64,000 nt of DNA, taken from Nocardioides sp. SLBN-35 (GTDB lineage: Bacteria; Actinomycetota; Actinomycetes; Propionibacteriales; Nocardioidaceae). The notes beneath the pieces are model-generated. The model had not been told where the DNA came from. It ran no database searches and saw only the letters and a list, made by a program, of their open reading frames with translations. The stretch spans positions 2,852,001 to 2,916,000 of the forward strand of contig NZ_VFNU01000001.1 of NCBI RefSeq assembly GCF_006715725.1, given 5' to 3'. The translations under genes and the position numbers were made by a program. Numbering within the stretch: position 1 is the first letter of the stretch; each line of letters begins with the position of its first letter. This document shows positions 18,995 to 26,799 of the stretch, piece by piece.

Positions 18995-19924
18995 TCACCA
19001 TTTGGTCCAACGGCGGTTGTTGTACGACGGCGCCAGCGCGGCCTCGAGCCGGCGGATCCAGCGTGTGCGGGCGGTGCCGGTGAAGTCACCGCGCTTGACG
19101 ACGATCACGGTCCAGCCGTGCTCGCGCAGCCAACGGCGGCGTTCGTCGTCGTACTCGCGCTGCTCCTCCAGCAGGTCGTGGAACTCCTCACCGTCGTACT
19201 CGACGCACACGCGTGCGGACGGGTAGGCGAAGTCGAGCCGGTAGGTCGGCACGCCGTCGATCTCGATCCACCACTGGGGCTCGGGCTTCGGCAGGCCCTC
19301 GTCCAGGATCTCGAGCAGTACCCACGCCTCGCGGTGCGACTCCACGCGTGGATCTACGAGGGCGACGAGCGGCCGGCACTGGACCACGCCCCTGCGGCGA
19401 CGGAACCTCGCCGACTCACGCTGCAGATCTGCGTTGGTGAATCCGTTCAGGCGAGCGAGCAGGCACATCGCGGCGAACGCATCACGACGGTGGAGGTGGC
19501 AACCGAGGTCGAGGGCGGTCCGGATGGGTGAGGTGACCCGCAGGCCATCGACCTCGACGATGTCGCTCGGCACGAGGTCACGCTGCCGGCCGTTGAGCTC
19601 GCGTCGACGCGTGGCGTGACGACCACGCAGCGAGCACGTCTCCACAGCCGGTGTCACGTCCTTCTCCTCGATCGTGTGGACGTCGACCCCGTGGATCCAC
19701 GCAGCGGTTCGGTCGACCACGATCTGACCTGCGGCGACGTGGCAGCGCAGCGCGTGCACGCGCAGGGCGACCGAGTCGGGGATGTCGACCCGGCGATAGG
19801 TGCCGGACCCGACGCGGACGAGGAGACCCATCGCAACGCCACGCCAGATCTGTCGTCGGGTCAGGCCGTGCTCGGCCGCCTCGTCGAGGTGGATTGGTTC
19901 AGTCGGGAAGTCGTCGATGACCAT
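18995..19924 (-). CDS. AbiEi-like N-terminal domain fused to DUF559 (Vsr-like) nuclease domain
   Basis: A 309-residue protein. The N-terminal half resembles the winged-helix domain of AbiEi-type antitoxins (LTRRQIWRGVAMGLLVRVGSGTYRR). The C-terminal half is a DUF559 domain: RLDFAYP with D231, then VEYDGEEFHD with E242 and D244, then WTVIVV, which matches the D...E pattern of Vsr-like/PD-(D/E)xK nucleases. DNA cleavage is a family-based prediction. The gene stands alone between two inverted arrays of 22-bp repeats, so the repeats may be its substrate. The start codon is uncertain because no clear ribosome-binding site precedes it. Confidence 0.8.
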   Translation of the reverse strand: MVIDDFPTEPIHLDEAAEHGLTRRQIWRGVAMGLLVRVGSGTYRRVDIPDSVALRVHALRCHVAAGQIVVDRTAAWIHGVDVHTIEEKDVTPAVETCSLRGRHATRRRELNGRQRDLVPSDIVEVDGLRVTSPIRTALDLGCHLHRRDAFAAMCLLARLNGFTNADLQRESARFRRRRGVVQCRPLVALVDPRVESHREAWVLLEILDEGLPKPEPQWWIEIDGVPTYRLDFAYPSARVCVEYDGEEFHDLLEEQREYDDERRRWLREHGWTVIVVKRGDFTGTARTRWIRRLEAALAPSYNNRRWTKW

Positions 19925-20026
19925 CCGACGACGGTTGCTGATCCGGAGGCTGTACGGAACGTCCCACCCGCGGCCTGTGGATGGGGCTGGCGACGGGTCC
20001 CCCTGTGGATGAAGAACGGCGCTATC

Positions 20027-20081
20027 GGCAACTCAAGGGCGAGGATGCGGCAACTCAACGGGGAGGATGCGGCAACTCAAC
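20027..20081 (-). repeat. Right array of three 22-bp repeats, inverted relative to the left array
   Basis: On the minus strand, cores GTTGAGTTGCC (20081-20071), GTTGAGTTGCC (20059-20049) and CTTGAGTTGCC (20037-20027) are spaced by exactly 22 bp, with linkers GCATCCTCCCC and GCATCCTCGCC. The outermost unit holds the TGA stop of the minus-strand small gene (20077-20079), at the same unit position as the moaA stop at the other end. Confidence 0.85.
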
Positions 20082-20265
20082 GGTGGGGGACGGTCTCCTT
20101 CAGGAACCCACGGGCTCCGAGGAACGCCTCGAGCGACTCGCGGTGGCCGTCACAGGCGAGCCAGATCTTGCGGCGATCGGGCGTGTGCAGCTTGGGGTTG
20201 TTCCACAGCAGCTGCCACACGGCCGGCTCACGACAGCCCTTGGCCGAGCAGAGTTCAGGCTCCAT
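20077..20265 (-). CDS. Small conserved cysteine/histidine protein, putative zinc ribbon
   Basis: A 62-residue protein with CSAKGC near the N-terminus and LACDGHRE later, a spacing suitable for binding one zinc ion. Sequences of this kind (MEPELCSAKGC...WNNPKLHTPDRRK) are recurrent conserved hypotheticals in Actinobacteria; the function is unknown. Its start overlaps the end of the DUF3099 gene by 11 bp, so it is probably co-transcribed with it. Its stop codon lies in the outermost repeat of the DUF559 element, meaning the 3' end has been replaced by, or coincides with, repeat sequence. Confidence 0.72.
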   Translation of the reverse strand: MEPELCSAKGCREPAVWQLLWNNPKLHTPDRRKIWLACDGHRESLEAFLGARGFLKETVPHR

Positions 20266-20548
20266 GCCCACCCTGCTCGAGCTGGCGCTGCGCGTCGCCA
20301 CCGCCGGTGAGCGGCAGCTCGCTGCTCCGGCTGTCCTCCGCGTTGGCCATCACCACGGCGACGTAGGGCAGGATGATCGCGCCCGCGATCAGGATCGGCC
20401 ACAGCCAGTGGATGCCGGCGGCGCCGCTGATCGCCGCACCTATGAAGCACAGGGTCCGGATCGTCATCGCGATGACGTACTTCCTCTGCCGCCGCGCAAG
20501 GTCCTCCTGCGCGCTGGAGCCGGCCGTGGTGATCCGGATGGCGTCCAT
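20255..20548 (-). CDS. DUF3099 family two-helix membrane protein
   Basis: A 97-residue protein with two membrane helices (about residues 25-45 and 50-70) separated by a short loop containing HWLW, and the preceding RRQRKYVIAMTIRT, as in the actinobacterial DUF3099 family. Function is unknown. TAGGCT on the minus strand (20555-20560) ends 6 nt before the ATG. It is divergent from the dodecin gene 42 bp away, which has the same TAGGCT box on the other strand. Confidence 0.85.
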   Translation of the reverse strand: MDAIRITTAGSSAQEDLARRQRKYVIAMTIRTLCFIGAAISGAAGIHWLWPILIAGAIILPYVAVVMANAEDSRSSELPLTGGGDAQRQLEQGGHGA

Positions 20549-20590
20549 GGCCTCAGCCTACGCCGGTACGCCGCTGAGTAGGCTGGCGGC

Positions 20591-20806
20591 ATGTCGAACC
20601 GCACCTACCGCGTCAGCGAGATCGTCGGCACGTCCCCCGACGGCATCGACCAGGCCGTCCGCAACGGCATCGAGCGAGCCAGTCAGACCCTGCGCCACCT
20701 CGACTGGTTCGAGGTCACCCAGGTGCGCGGCCAGATCAAGGACGGCGCCGTCGAGCACTTCCAGGTCACCATGAAGATCGGGTTCCGGCTCGAGGACGAC
20801 GAGTAG
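20591..20806 (+). CDS. Dodecin family flavin-binding protein
   Basis: A 71-residue protein of the dodecin family, small dodecameric proteins that bind and buffer flavins. The pattern TYRVSEIVGTSPDGIDQAVRNGI, then LDWFEVTQVRG with the flavin-stacking Trp, then HFQVTMKIGFRLED, covers the whole fold. TAGGCT at 20579-20584 ends 6 nt before the ATG, so the transcript is probably leaderless. Confidence 0.93.
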   Translation: MSNRTYRVSEIVGTSPDGIDQAVRNGIERASQTLRHLDWFEVTQVRGQIKDGAVEHFQVTMKIGFRLEDDE

Positions 20807-20828
20807 CCGAGGAGGAGCCGACGGGTGA

Positions 20829-20849
20829 CCTTGTAGGGGTCCTACAAGG
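20829..20849. promoter_or_regulatory. 21-nt inverted repeat between dodecin and fabG
   Basis: CCTTGTAGG and CCTACAAGG are perfect 9-bp arms around GGT. The dyad lies 22 bp after the dodecin stop and 68 bp before the fabG start, upstream of the predicted fabG -10 (20903-20908). It could be an operator for the fatty-acid genes or a terminator for dodecin; no U tract follows, which favours an operator. Confidence 0.5.
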
Positions 20850-20916
20850 GACCGGACCGAACTTGGTGCCTGCCGCCCGTGAGGTCGGCAGGCCCGCGGC
20901 ACTAGCGTCACAGAGC

Positions 20917-21627
20917 GTGAGCCAACCACGTTCCGTCCTCGTCACCGGAGGCAACCGCGGCATCGGCCGCGCGATCGCCGAGGCCTTCATCGCCGCGGGC
21001 GACAAGGTCGCCGTCACCACCCGGAGCGGAGGTGCTCCCGAGGGCGCGCTCGAGCTCAAGGCCGACATCACCGACGCCGCTGCGGTCGAGGCGGCCTTCG
21101 CCGCCGCCGAGGAGGCGCACGGCCCGATCGAGGTGCTGGTCGCCAACGCCGGCATCACCAAGGACACGCTCCTGCTGCGCATGTCCGAGGACGACTGGTC
21201 CTCGGTCATCGACACGAACCTCACGGCCTCCTTCCGCCTGGCCAAGCGCGCCGCCAAGGGCATGCTGCGGCAGAAGAAGGGCCGGATCATCTTCATCTCC
21301 AGCGTGGTGGGCCTGCTCGGCTCGCCGGGTCAGGTCAACTACGCCGCCTCCAAGGCCGGCCTGGTCGGCATGGCGCGCTCCCTGGCGCGTGAGCTCGGGC
21401 CGCGCTCGATCACGGCGAACGTCGTGGCGCCCGGGTACGTCGACACCGACATGACCGCGGTGCTGACCGACGAGCAGAAGGAAGGGATCCGCAACCAGGT
21501 CCCGCTGGGTCGGTACGCCGACCCGACCGAGATCGCCGGGGCGGTGCTGTTCCTTGCCAGCCCCGAGGCGGCGTACGTGACCGGCGCGGTGATCCCCGTG
21601 GACGGCGGACTGGGAATGGGGCACTGA
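20917..21627 (+). CDS. fabG: 3-oxoacyl-ACP reductase
   Basis: A 236-residue SDR of the FabG/MabA type that reduces 3-oxoacyl-ACP to 3-hydroxyacyl-ACP with NADPH in type II fatty acid synthesis. TGGNRGIG cofactor motif, NAG (VANAGITKDTLL), SSVVGLLGSPGQVNYAASKAG active site and a C-terminal GAVIPVDGGLGMGH are all typical. It is followed after 2 nt by fabI, the same order as mabA-inhA of mycobacteria. The GTG at 20917 is chosen since TAGCGT at 20903-20908 lies 8 nt upstream and family members start at this point. Confidence 0.94.
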   Translation: MSQPRSVLVTGGNRGIGRAIAEAFIAAGDKVAVTTRSGGAPEGALELKADITDAAAVEAAFAAAEEAHGPIEVLVANAGITKDTLLLRMSEDDWSSVIDTNLTASFRLAKRAAKGMLRQKKGRIIFISSVVGLLGSPGQVNYAASKAGLVGMARSLARELGPRSITANVVAPGYVDTDMTAVLTDEQKEGIRNQVPLGRYADPTEIAGAVLFLASPEAAYVTGAVIPVDGGLGMGH

Positions 21628-21629
21628 CA

Positions 21630-22412
21630 ATGACCGGAATCCTCGCAGGCAAGAACATCCTCGTCGCGGGTGTCACCCTCGACACCTCGATCGGCTTCGC
21701 GGTCGCGAAGTTCGCTCAGGAGCAGGGCGCGACCGTGCTCGTCTCCAACTTCGGCCAGGCGCTGCGGATCACCCGCCGCATCGTCAAGCGGCTCCCCGAG
21801 CTGCCCGCCGTCATCGAGCTCGACGTCACCGACGCCGAGCACCTGGCCGCCCTCCCGGACGCGGTCCGCGAGGCGCTCGGCCCGGACGCCAAGCTCGACG
21901 GCGTCGTCCACTCGATCGCCTACGGCAACCCCGAGACGCTGCTCGGCGGCAAGTTCCTCGAGGGCCCCTGGGAGGACGTCGCGCAGGCCGTCCAGGTCTC
22001 GGCGTACTCCCTCAAGTCCCTCGCCGTCGCCTGCCGCCCGCTGATGAGCGAGGGCGGCTCGGTCGTCGGGCTCACCTTCGACGCCAGCGTCGCGTGGCCG
22101 GTCTACGACTGGATGGGCGTCGCGAAGGCGGGCCTGGAGTCGTGCGCCCGCTACCTCGCCCGCGACCTCGGCGGCGACGGCATCCGGGTCAACCTGGTCT
22201 CCGCCGGCCCGCTGCGCACCCTCGCGGCCAAGGCGATCCCGGGCTTCGAGGACCTCGAGTCGATGTGGTCGACCAAGTCGCCGCTCGGCTGGGACAACAC
22301 CGACCAGGAGCCGACCGCCAAGGCCGTCTGCGCGCTGCTGTCGGACCTCTTCCCGGCCACGACCGGCGAGATCGTCCACGTCGACGGCGGCTTCCACGCG
22401 ATGGGCGCCTGA
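21630..22412 (+). CDS. fabI: Enoyl-ACP reductase (FabI/InhA type)
   Basis: The 260-residue protein is the NADH-dependent enoyl-ACP reductase that completes each elongation cycle. It keeps the FabI/InhA motifs: an atypical nucleotide-binding loop (VAGVTLDTSIGFAVA), FDASVAWPVYDWMGVAKAGLES with the catalytic Y159 and K166 (InhA Y158/K165 pattern), and GPLRTLAAKAIPGF. The start lies 2 nt after the fabG stop, so the two are one operon. The InhA-like form does not itself imply mycolic acids, which this group is not known to make. Confidence 0.96.
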   Translation: MTGILAGKNILVAGVTLDTSIGFAVAKFAQEQGATVLVSNFGQALRITRRIVKRLPELPAVIELDVTDAEHLAALPDAVREALGPDAKLDGVVHSIAYGNPETLLGGKFLEGPWEDVAQAVQVSAYSLKSLAVACRPLMSEGGSVVGLTFDASVAWPVYDWMGVAKAGLESCARYLARDLGGDGIRVNLVSAGPLRTLAAKAIPGFEDLESMWSTKSPLGWDNTDQEPTAKAVCALLSDLFPATTGEIVHVDGGFHAMGA

Positions 22413-22416
22413 CGAC

Positions 22417-23091
22417 CTATCCGGTACGACGCGCCCACCGTTGCGCAGCGACGGTGAGCAGCGCCCACACCACGACGACGATCCCGACCTCCTCGAGCAC
22501 GTACCACGGCCACGGGCCGAGGAGGTCGAGGATCGACGTGCCCGGCTTGCGCACCAGGTAGCCGTAGTTCGTGTCGGCCACCACGTTGAAGGCGTACGTC
22601 GCCACGGCCCACCCCAGCGTCACCGCGACCGCTGCGCGGTAGTCACGCCACCGGGGCGCCTTGCGCAGCCCCACCACCAGGTAGACCGCCGACCACACGA
22701 TCAGCAGGTGCAGCGCCCAGAACGCGAAGTACCGCGGGTGCGGGAAGTCCTCGTTGAGCGAGGGCGTGACGACCCCCTGGATGGTCAGGGTCAGGCCCCA
22801 GAAGTAGGTGAGCGTCACCGCCAGCGGCCGGTGCGTCCACAGCGCCCACGTCGCCGCGATCCACGCCAGGTCGCACAGGTGCAGCGGCAGTGTCACGTCG
22901 AGGTCGAAGTTCACCAGCAGGTCGACCAGCTGCAGCGGCACCGTGGCCAGGGGAATGAGCACCGCGAGGGTCCGGCTGAACCGGCTCGGTCCGTCGTGCG
23001 ACGCATCGCGCCGTCCCCGCAGCACGGCCACCACCAGCCCCACGGCGAACACCGCCAGCGGCACCAGATGGGTGATTCCGTAGGGCGTCAC
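22417..23091 (-). CDS. YwaF/TIGR02206-type integral membrane protein
   Basis: A 224-residue protein with about six or seven membrane helices. HLCDLAWIAA, YFWGLTLTIQGVVTP and NYGYLVRKP are the conserved family features of the YwaF/TMEM164-like group, whose function is not firmly known. The GTG at 23091 is used because it is close to the divergent sixA start and because the longer frame upstream would overlap sixA antisense. CATCGT on the minus strand lies 7 nt upstream as a weak promoter element. It converges on fabI with a 4-nt gap. Confidence 0.8.
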   Translation of the reverse strand: MTPYGITHLVPLAVFAVGLVVAVLRGRRDASHDGPSRFSRTLAVLIPLATVPLQLVDLLVNFDLDVTLPLHLCDLAWIAATWALWTHRPLAVTLTYFWGLTLTIQGVVTPSLNEDFPHPRYFAFWALHLLIVWSAVYLVVGLRKAPRWRDYRAAVAVTLGWAVATYAFNVVADTNYGYLVRKPGTSILDLLGPWPWYVLEEVGIVVVVWALLTVAAQRWARRTG

Positions 23092-23109
23092 GGGGACTAC
23101 GATGCCCGG

Positions 23110-23619
23110 GTGGAGAAGCAACGGCTGCTCGTCGTCGTCCGACACGCCAAGGCCGAGCAGTTCGCCGCCTCCGACGTCGAACGCGTGCTGAGCGAGCGGG
23201 GCCGAGATGACGGCCGCGCCCTGGGGAAGTGGCTGGCCGGCGCCGGGGTCGTGCCTGACGTCGCCTACGTGTCGTACGCCGCCCGCACCCGCGAGACCTG
23301 GGACGTCCTGGCCAGCGGCGCCGGCTGGGACCTCGCCCCCCAGATCGACGGCGCCCTCTACGGCACCGACGAGGCCGGCGTCCTGGAGCTGGTGCACAGC
23401 ACCCCCGACGACGCGTCGACGGTGATCGTGGTCGGCCACAACCCGACGATGGCCATGCTGGTGCAGCTCCTCGACGACGGTGAGGGCCAGGCGTCGGGCG
23501 CGATCGAGCTGGGCAGCTTCCCGACGAGTGCGGCCGCGGTCTTCGCCGTCGACGGCACGTGGGACGACGTGGTGCCGGTCGGGTGCCGGTTGCTCGCGTT
23601 CCAGGTGGGGCGGGGCTGA
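23110..23619 (+). CDS. sixA: SixA-type histidine phosphatase
   Basis: A 169-residue histidine-phosphatase-superfamily protein with the catalytic RHAK (R11-H12) at the N-terminus, the SYAARTRET segment providing a second arginine, and VGHNPTM with the second catalytic histidine. The small size and RHAKAEQ motif match SixA, which removes phosphate from phosphohistidine domains in some bacteria; the actinobacterial substrate is not known. TACGAT at 23098-23103 ends 6 nt before the GTG, suggesting leaderless translation. Confidence 0.88.
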   Translation: MEKQRLLVVVRHAKAEQFAASDVERVLSERGRDDGRALGKWLAGAGVVPDVAYVSYAARTRETWDVLASGAGWDLAPQIDGALYGTDEAGVLELVHSTPDDASTVIVVGHNPTMAMLVQLLDDGEGQASGAIELGSFPTSAAAVFAVDGTWDDVVPVGCRLLAFQVGRG

Positions 23620-23959
23620 GCAAGGCGGCGTGAGCCGGCTCTTGGCACGGGGGCGGTGCGTCTCGTGAGGGACTCACGGTGTTGGTTTGGCTCGCTTCGC
23701 TCGCATGTCGCGCCGCCTTTGGCGCCGTTTCTTCCTCCCCCGCTCGCTCGTTCCTCGCTCGCTCCTCCGTGCAGAAACGGCGGGCGGCGCGACGAGCTCC
23801 AGACGGATGCCACGCGTGTGTGCACCACACTCGGCTGAGTGTCTTTCGTCGGGCGCCCCGCGTTGCCTGGACGGAGCGGAGCGAGCGCCAGCGAGCGCAG
23901 CGGAGGAAGGCGACGCGCAAAAGGGCGGCCGACATGCCGGAGCGAAGCGACGGCCAAAA
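23620..23959. other. 340-bp non-coding convergent region with low-complexity GAGCG/CGCTC runs
   Basis: No credible gene was found here. The region lies between the convergent sixA and serB genes. It holds a large imperfect hairpin (listed separately) and repeated GCTCGCTTCGCTCGC / GAGCGGAGCGAGCG type sequence on both sides. Candidate reading frames are rich in Arg, Ser and Ala and look like shadows. Confidence 0.7.
23707..23793. terminator. Large imperfect hairpin between sixA and serB
   Basis: GTCGCGCCGCC (23707-23717) pairs with GGCGGCGCGAC (23783-23793), and GCCGTTTCT (23724-23732) pairs with AGAAACGGC (23773-23781). The two stems are separated by 6 nt on the left and 1 nt on the right, around a 40-nt loop. 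It may stop transcription from both sides, or be a structural repeat. There is no U tract. Confidence 0.5.
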
Positions 23960-25180
23960 TCACACCGGCGGTGCCGGCGTGACGATGCCCGCCGCCGCGT
24001 CGGCCGCCTCGATCTCCTCGCGGGTGATGCCGAGCAGGTACATGATCGCGTCGAGGTACGGCACGTTGAGGGCCGTGTCCGCGGCCTCCCGGACGACAGG
24101 GCGGGCGTTGTAGGCGATGCCCAGGCCCGCGGCGGCGAGCATGTCGAGGTCGTTGGCGCCGTCGCCGATGGCGATGGTGGCGTCCTCGGGTATGCCGAGG
24201 TCGGCGGCGAACTCCCGCAGCGCGCTGGCCTTCCCGGCCCGGTCCACGACCTCGCCGACGACCTCGCCGGTGAGCTTGCCGTCGACGATCTCGAGGGTGT
24301 TGGCGCGGGCCCGGTGGATGCCGAGGTCCTCGGCGAGGCGGTCGGTGATCTGGCTGAAGCCGCCGGAGACGATGGCGAAGCGGTAGCCGAGGCGGCGCAG
24401 GGTGCGCACCATGGTGCGGGCGCCGGGGTTGACGACGATGGCGTCGTAGACGGCGTCGAGGACGGACTCGTCGAGACCGGCGAGCAGCTTCACCCGGGCC
24501 CGCAGCGACTGCTCGAAGTCGAGCTCGCCGCGCATCGCCCGTTCGGTGACGTCGGCGACCTCCGCGCCGAAGCCGGCGTGCTCGGCGAGCATCTCGATCA
24601 CCTCGCCCTGGATCAGGGTCGAGTCGACGTCCATCACGATCAGCCGCACGCCGTGGCGCAGCAGGTTGGCGGGCTGGACGGCCACGTCGATGCGGTGGGC
24701 GGCCGCGTCGACGGCCAGCAGCTGCCGCAGCCGGTCGGGGCGCGCGCCGGAGACGTCGAGCTCGAGAGCGGTGACGGGGTAGCGCGCCATCCGCTCGATC
24801 CGGTCGATGTTGCCGCCGCAGTCGGCGATCCGGCCGGCGATGGCGGCCATGGCCGAGGCCTTGAGCGGCGCACCGATGACGGTGACGTGCGCCCGGTCCT
24901 GGTGGCGGGAGCGGTTGTCGCCCGAGCCCTTCTCGATCTCGACCGTCATGCCGAGCGCCTCGACCGTCGCCTCCAGCTGCCGGCGCAGCTTCTTGCGGTC
25001 GCGCGGCGCGGTCACCAGGACGCCGAGGACGAGCCGGCCGCGCATCAGGATCTGCTCGAGGTCGACGACACTCACGCCGGAGCCGGCGAGGCTCTCCAGC
25101 ACCGTGGAGGTGACGCCGGGCCGGTCGGCTCCGGTGACGGTGATCAGGAGGGTGTCGTCCGCTGCATCGTGAGGGCTCAT
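23960..25180 (-). CDS. serB: Phosphoserine phosphatase with N-terminal ACT domain
   Basis: The 406-residue enzyme dephosphorylates O-phosphoserine, the last step of serine synthesis. Two ACT-like regulatory domains occupy about residues 1-170 (LITVTGADRPGVTS...; AHVTVIGAPLKASAMA). The HAD core begins with MDVDSTLI (nucleophile D184), followed by SGGF near residue 270 and GDGANDLDM near residue 345. This two-part form is the usual SerB of mycobacteria and relatives. The ATG gives the expected N-terminus. A TAGCCT box is 10 nt upstream, too far for a leaderless start. Confidence 0.95.
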   Translation of the reverse strand: MSPHDAADDTLLITVTGADRPGVTSTVLESLAGSGVSVVDLEQILMRGRLVLGVLVTAPRDRKKLRRQLEATVEALGMTVEIEKGSGDNRSRHQDRAHVTVIGAPLKASAMAAIAGRIADCGGNIDRIERMARYPVTALELDVSGARPDRLRQLLAVDAAAHRIDVAVQPANLLRHGVRLIVMDVDSTLIQGEVIEMLAEHAGFGAEVADVTERAMRGELDFEQSLRARVKLLAGLDESVLDAVYDAIVVNPGARTMVRTLRRLGYRFAIVSGGFSQITDRLAEDLGIHRARANTLEIVDGKLTGEVVGEVVDRAGKASALREFAADLGIPEDATIAIGDGANDLDMLAAAGLGIAYNARPVVREAADTALNVPYLDAIMYLLGITREEIEAADAAAGIVTPAPPV

Positions 25181-25214
25181 CGCGGGGTGCAGGCTACCGC
25201 TGCGCGGCCCCGGC

Positions 25215-25931
25215 TCACGCCGGTGGCCAGCCGTCGGGCGAGCAGGCCGCCGTCAGCGCGTGCCTGGCGGCTCGCTCGAGCGGCTCGAGCGCGGCCCGGC
25301 GGATGCCCGCCTCGCCCGCCGACAGCGCCCCTCCGTCGTCGCGCAGCGCGAGCTCCACGACCGCCTCGAGGTGCAACGCCCGGCCGGCGAGGTCGATGCA
25401 GCGGGGCGGCGTACCGGCCGGAGCCAGCACGGGTACGGCGGTGCGCAGGTCGTGCAGCTCGTCGGCGACCAGCGGCTGCCATCGGGCGACGTCGAGATCG
25501 GCGAGCAGGTTGGCCGCCGTGAGGAGGACCGCGCGCAGCTGCCGGTCGGCGTCGCCGAGGTCGGGCGGCGGCCGGCGCTCGGCGGGCAGCACTGTCCACT
25601 CGACGGCGCGTCCGACCTGTCGCGGGACCAGGCCCGTGCCGGGCAGGAGCACCACCTCGCCGGCCTCGACGGCTGCTGTCGTGAGCTCCCGCGGCCCCCG
25701 CAGCCCGGCCGGATCGCCCGGTGCCGGGAACGCTGCAGCGACCCCGTCGGCCCCGGCGTTGCGGGCGGCGGCGAGCTCGAGCAGCAGCGAGGACGGTCCG
25801 TCGGAGGTGCTCACGACGTGGGTCACGTCGTCGCCGTGGACGGCGTCGAGGACCTCGTCGGGGCCGACCCGTCCGCGCAGCCAGGCGGTTCCCCACCACG
25901 CCAGCCGGGCCGAGACGGGGAGTGCGCTCAC
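25215..25931 (-). CDS. Conserved hypothetical protein of Actinobacteria
   Basis: A 238-residue soluble protein with no signal peptide and no membrane segment. The N-terminal part has SARLAWWGTAWLRGRVGPDEVLDAV and the middle contains VLLPGTGLVPRQVGRAVEW. I do not recognise a characterised family and see no catalytic motif. The GTG start has TAGGGT on the minus strand (25938-25943) ending 6 nt upstream, the same architecture as the divergent ABC ATPase gene 41 bp away, and the two may share regulation. Function cannot be assigned. Confidence 0.75.
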   Translation of the reverse strand: MSALPVSARLAWWGTAWLRGRVGPDEVLDAVHGDDVTHVVSTSDGPSSLLLELAAARNAGADGVAAAFPAPGDPAGLRGPRELTTAAVEAGEVVLLPGTGLVPRQVGRAVEWTVLPAERRPPPDLGDADRQLRAVLLTAANLLADLDVARWQPLVADELHDLRTAVPVLAPAGTPPRCIDLAGRALHLEAVVELALRDDGGALSAGEAGIRRAALEPLERAARHALTAACSPDGWPPA

Positions 25932-25972
25932 CCGGCGACCCTACTGCCCGCGGACTCGTTAAGGTGGCTCGC

Positions 25973-26770
25973 ATGTCCGCCGTGCTGGAGCTCGCCGAGG
26001 TGTCCGTGCGTCGTGGCCGGGCGACCCTGCTCGACCGTGTCAGCTGGGTGGTCCGTGAGGGCGAGCGGTGGGTCGTGCTCGGCGCGAACGGAGCGGGGAA
26101 GACCACCCTGATGCAGATCGCCGCGGCACAGCTGCACCCGACCGCGGGCGCGGTGGGCCTGCTGGGCGAGCTGCTCGGCACCGTCGACATCTTCGAGCTG
26201 CGCCCCCGGATCGGTGTCTCCAGCGCCGCCGTCGCCGAGCAGATCCCGCGCAACGAGACCGTGCGCGACCTGGTGCTCACCGCGTCGTACGCCGTGCTGG
26301 GCCGCTGGAACGAGGCGTACGACGCCGTCGACCACGACCGCGCCGACGCGCTGCTGCGCGAGGTCGGCGTCGCCGGGCTCGCCGACCGCACCTACGGCAC
26401 CCTCAGCGAGGGCGAGCGCAAACGGGTCCAGATCGCCCGGGCCCTGATGACCGACCCCGAGCTGCTGCTGCTCGACGAGCCGGCGGCCGGGCTCGACCTC
26501 GGCGGCCGCGAGGACCTCGTGTCCACCCTCTCGGTCCTCGCCTACGACCCCCTCTCGCCCGCGACGGTGCTGGTCTCGCACCACGTCGAGGAGATCCCGC
26601 CGGGGTTCACCCACGTCCTCATGCTCCGCGGCGGCCAGGTGGTCGCGGAGGGCCCGATCGAGGAGACGATGACGGCCGAGGCGCTCTCGGCCACCTTCGG
26701 CATGCCCCTGGTACTCGAGAACCACGACGGGCGCTACGCGGCCCGCCGCAAGCAGCACCACCGCGGGTGA
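25973..26770 (+). CDS. ABC-type ATPase without an adjacent permease
   Basis: A 265-residue ATPase with Walker A GANGAGKTT near residues 39-47, signature LSEGERKRVQIARAL in the form used by iron/metal-chelate type or YlmA-like ATPases, and Walker B LLLLDEPAAGLDLGGRED. No permease follows: the next gene encodes NfeD. The protein resembles a group of stand-alone actinobacterial ATPases annotated as iron ABC transporter ATP-binding proteins; a transport role is not shown. TAAGGT at 25960-25965 ends 7 nt before the ATG. Confidence 0.88.
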   Translation: MSAVLELAEVSVRRGRATLLDRVSWVVREGERWVVLGANGAGKTTLMQIAAAQLHPTAGAVGLLGELLGTVDIFELRPRIGVSSAAVAEQIPRNETVRDLVLTASYAVLGRWNEAYDAVDHDRADALLREVGVAGLADRTYGTLSEGERKRVQIARALMTDPELLLLDEPAAGLDLGGREDLVSTLSVLAYDPLSPATVLVSHHVEEIPPGFTHVLMLRGGQVVAEGPIEETMTAEALSATFGMPLVLENHDGRYAARRKQHHRG

Positions 26771-26799
26771 CGTAGAGGGCTCTCAACTAGAGTCGTGGC

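Larger units (their letters stand above)
18928..20081. mobile_element. Candidate element: DUF559 gene between inverted arrays of 22-bp repeats
   Basis: A 1154-bp unit with one gene. Each end carries three 22-bp units, an 11-bp core GTTGAGTTGCC plus an 11-bp linker, oriented inward from both ends. Read outside-in, the two ends match at 46 of 55 positions over the first 55 bp, so they form terminal inverted repeats. The TGA at positions 3-5 of the outermost unit is the stop codon of moaA on the left and of the small cysteine protein on the right. No transposase or target duplication is visible. Whether it moves is inference. Confidence 0.55.

Noticed and set aside
19970..20015. DnaA boxes (two CTGTGGATG-like sequences upstream of the DUF559 gene)
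   Set aside because: They match the 9-bp box only partly, lack further copies and AT-rich DNA, and no dnaA, dnaN or rpmH is nearby.
23687..25522. 611-codon plus-strand open frame across the serB region
   Set aside because: It is antisense to serB, whose active-site motifs are intact, and has a composition biased to Asp, Gly and Val as in shadows.
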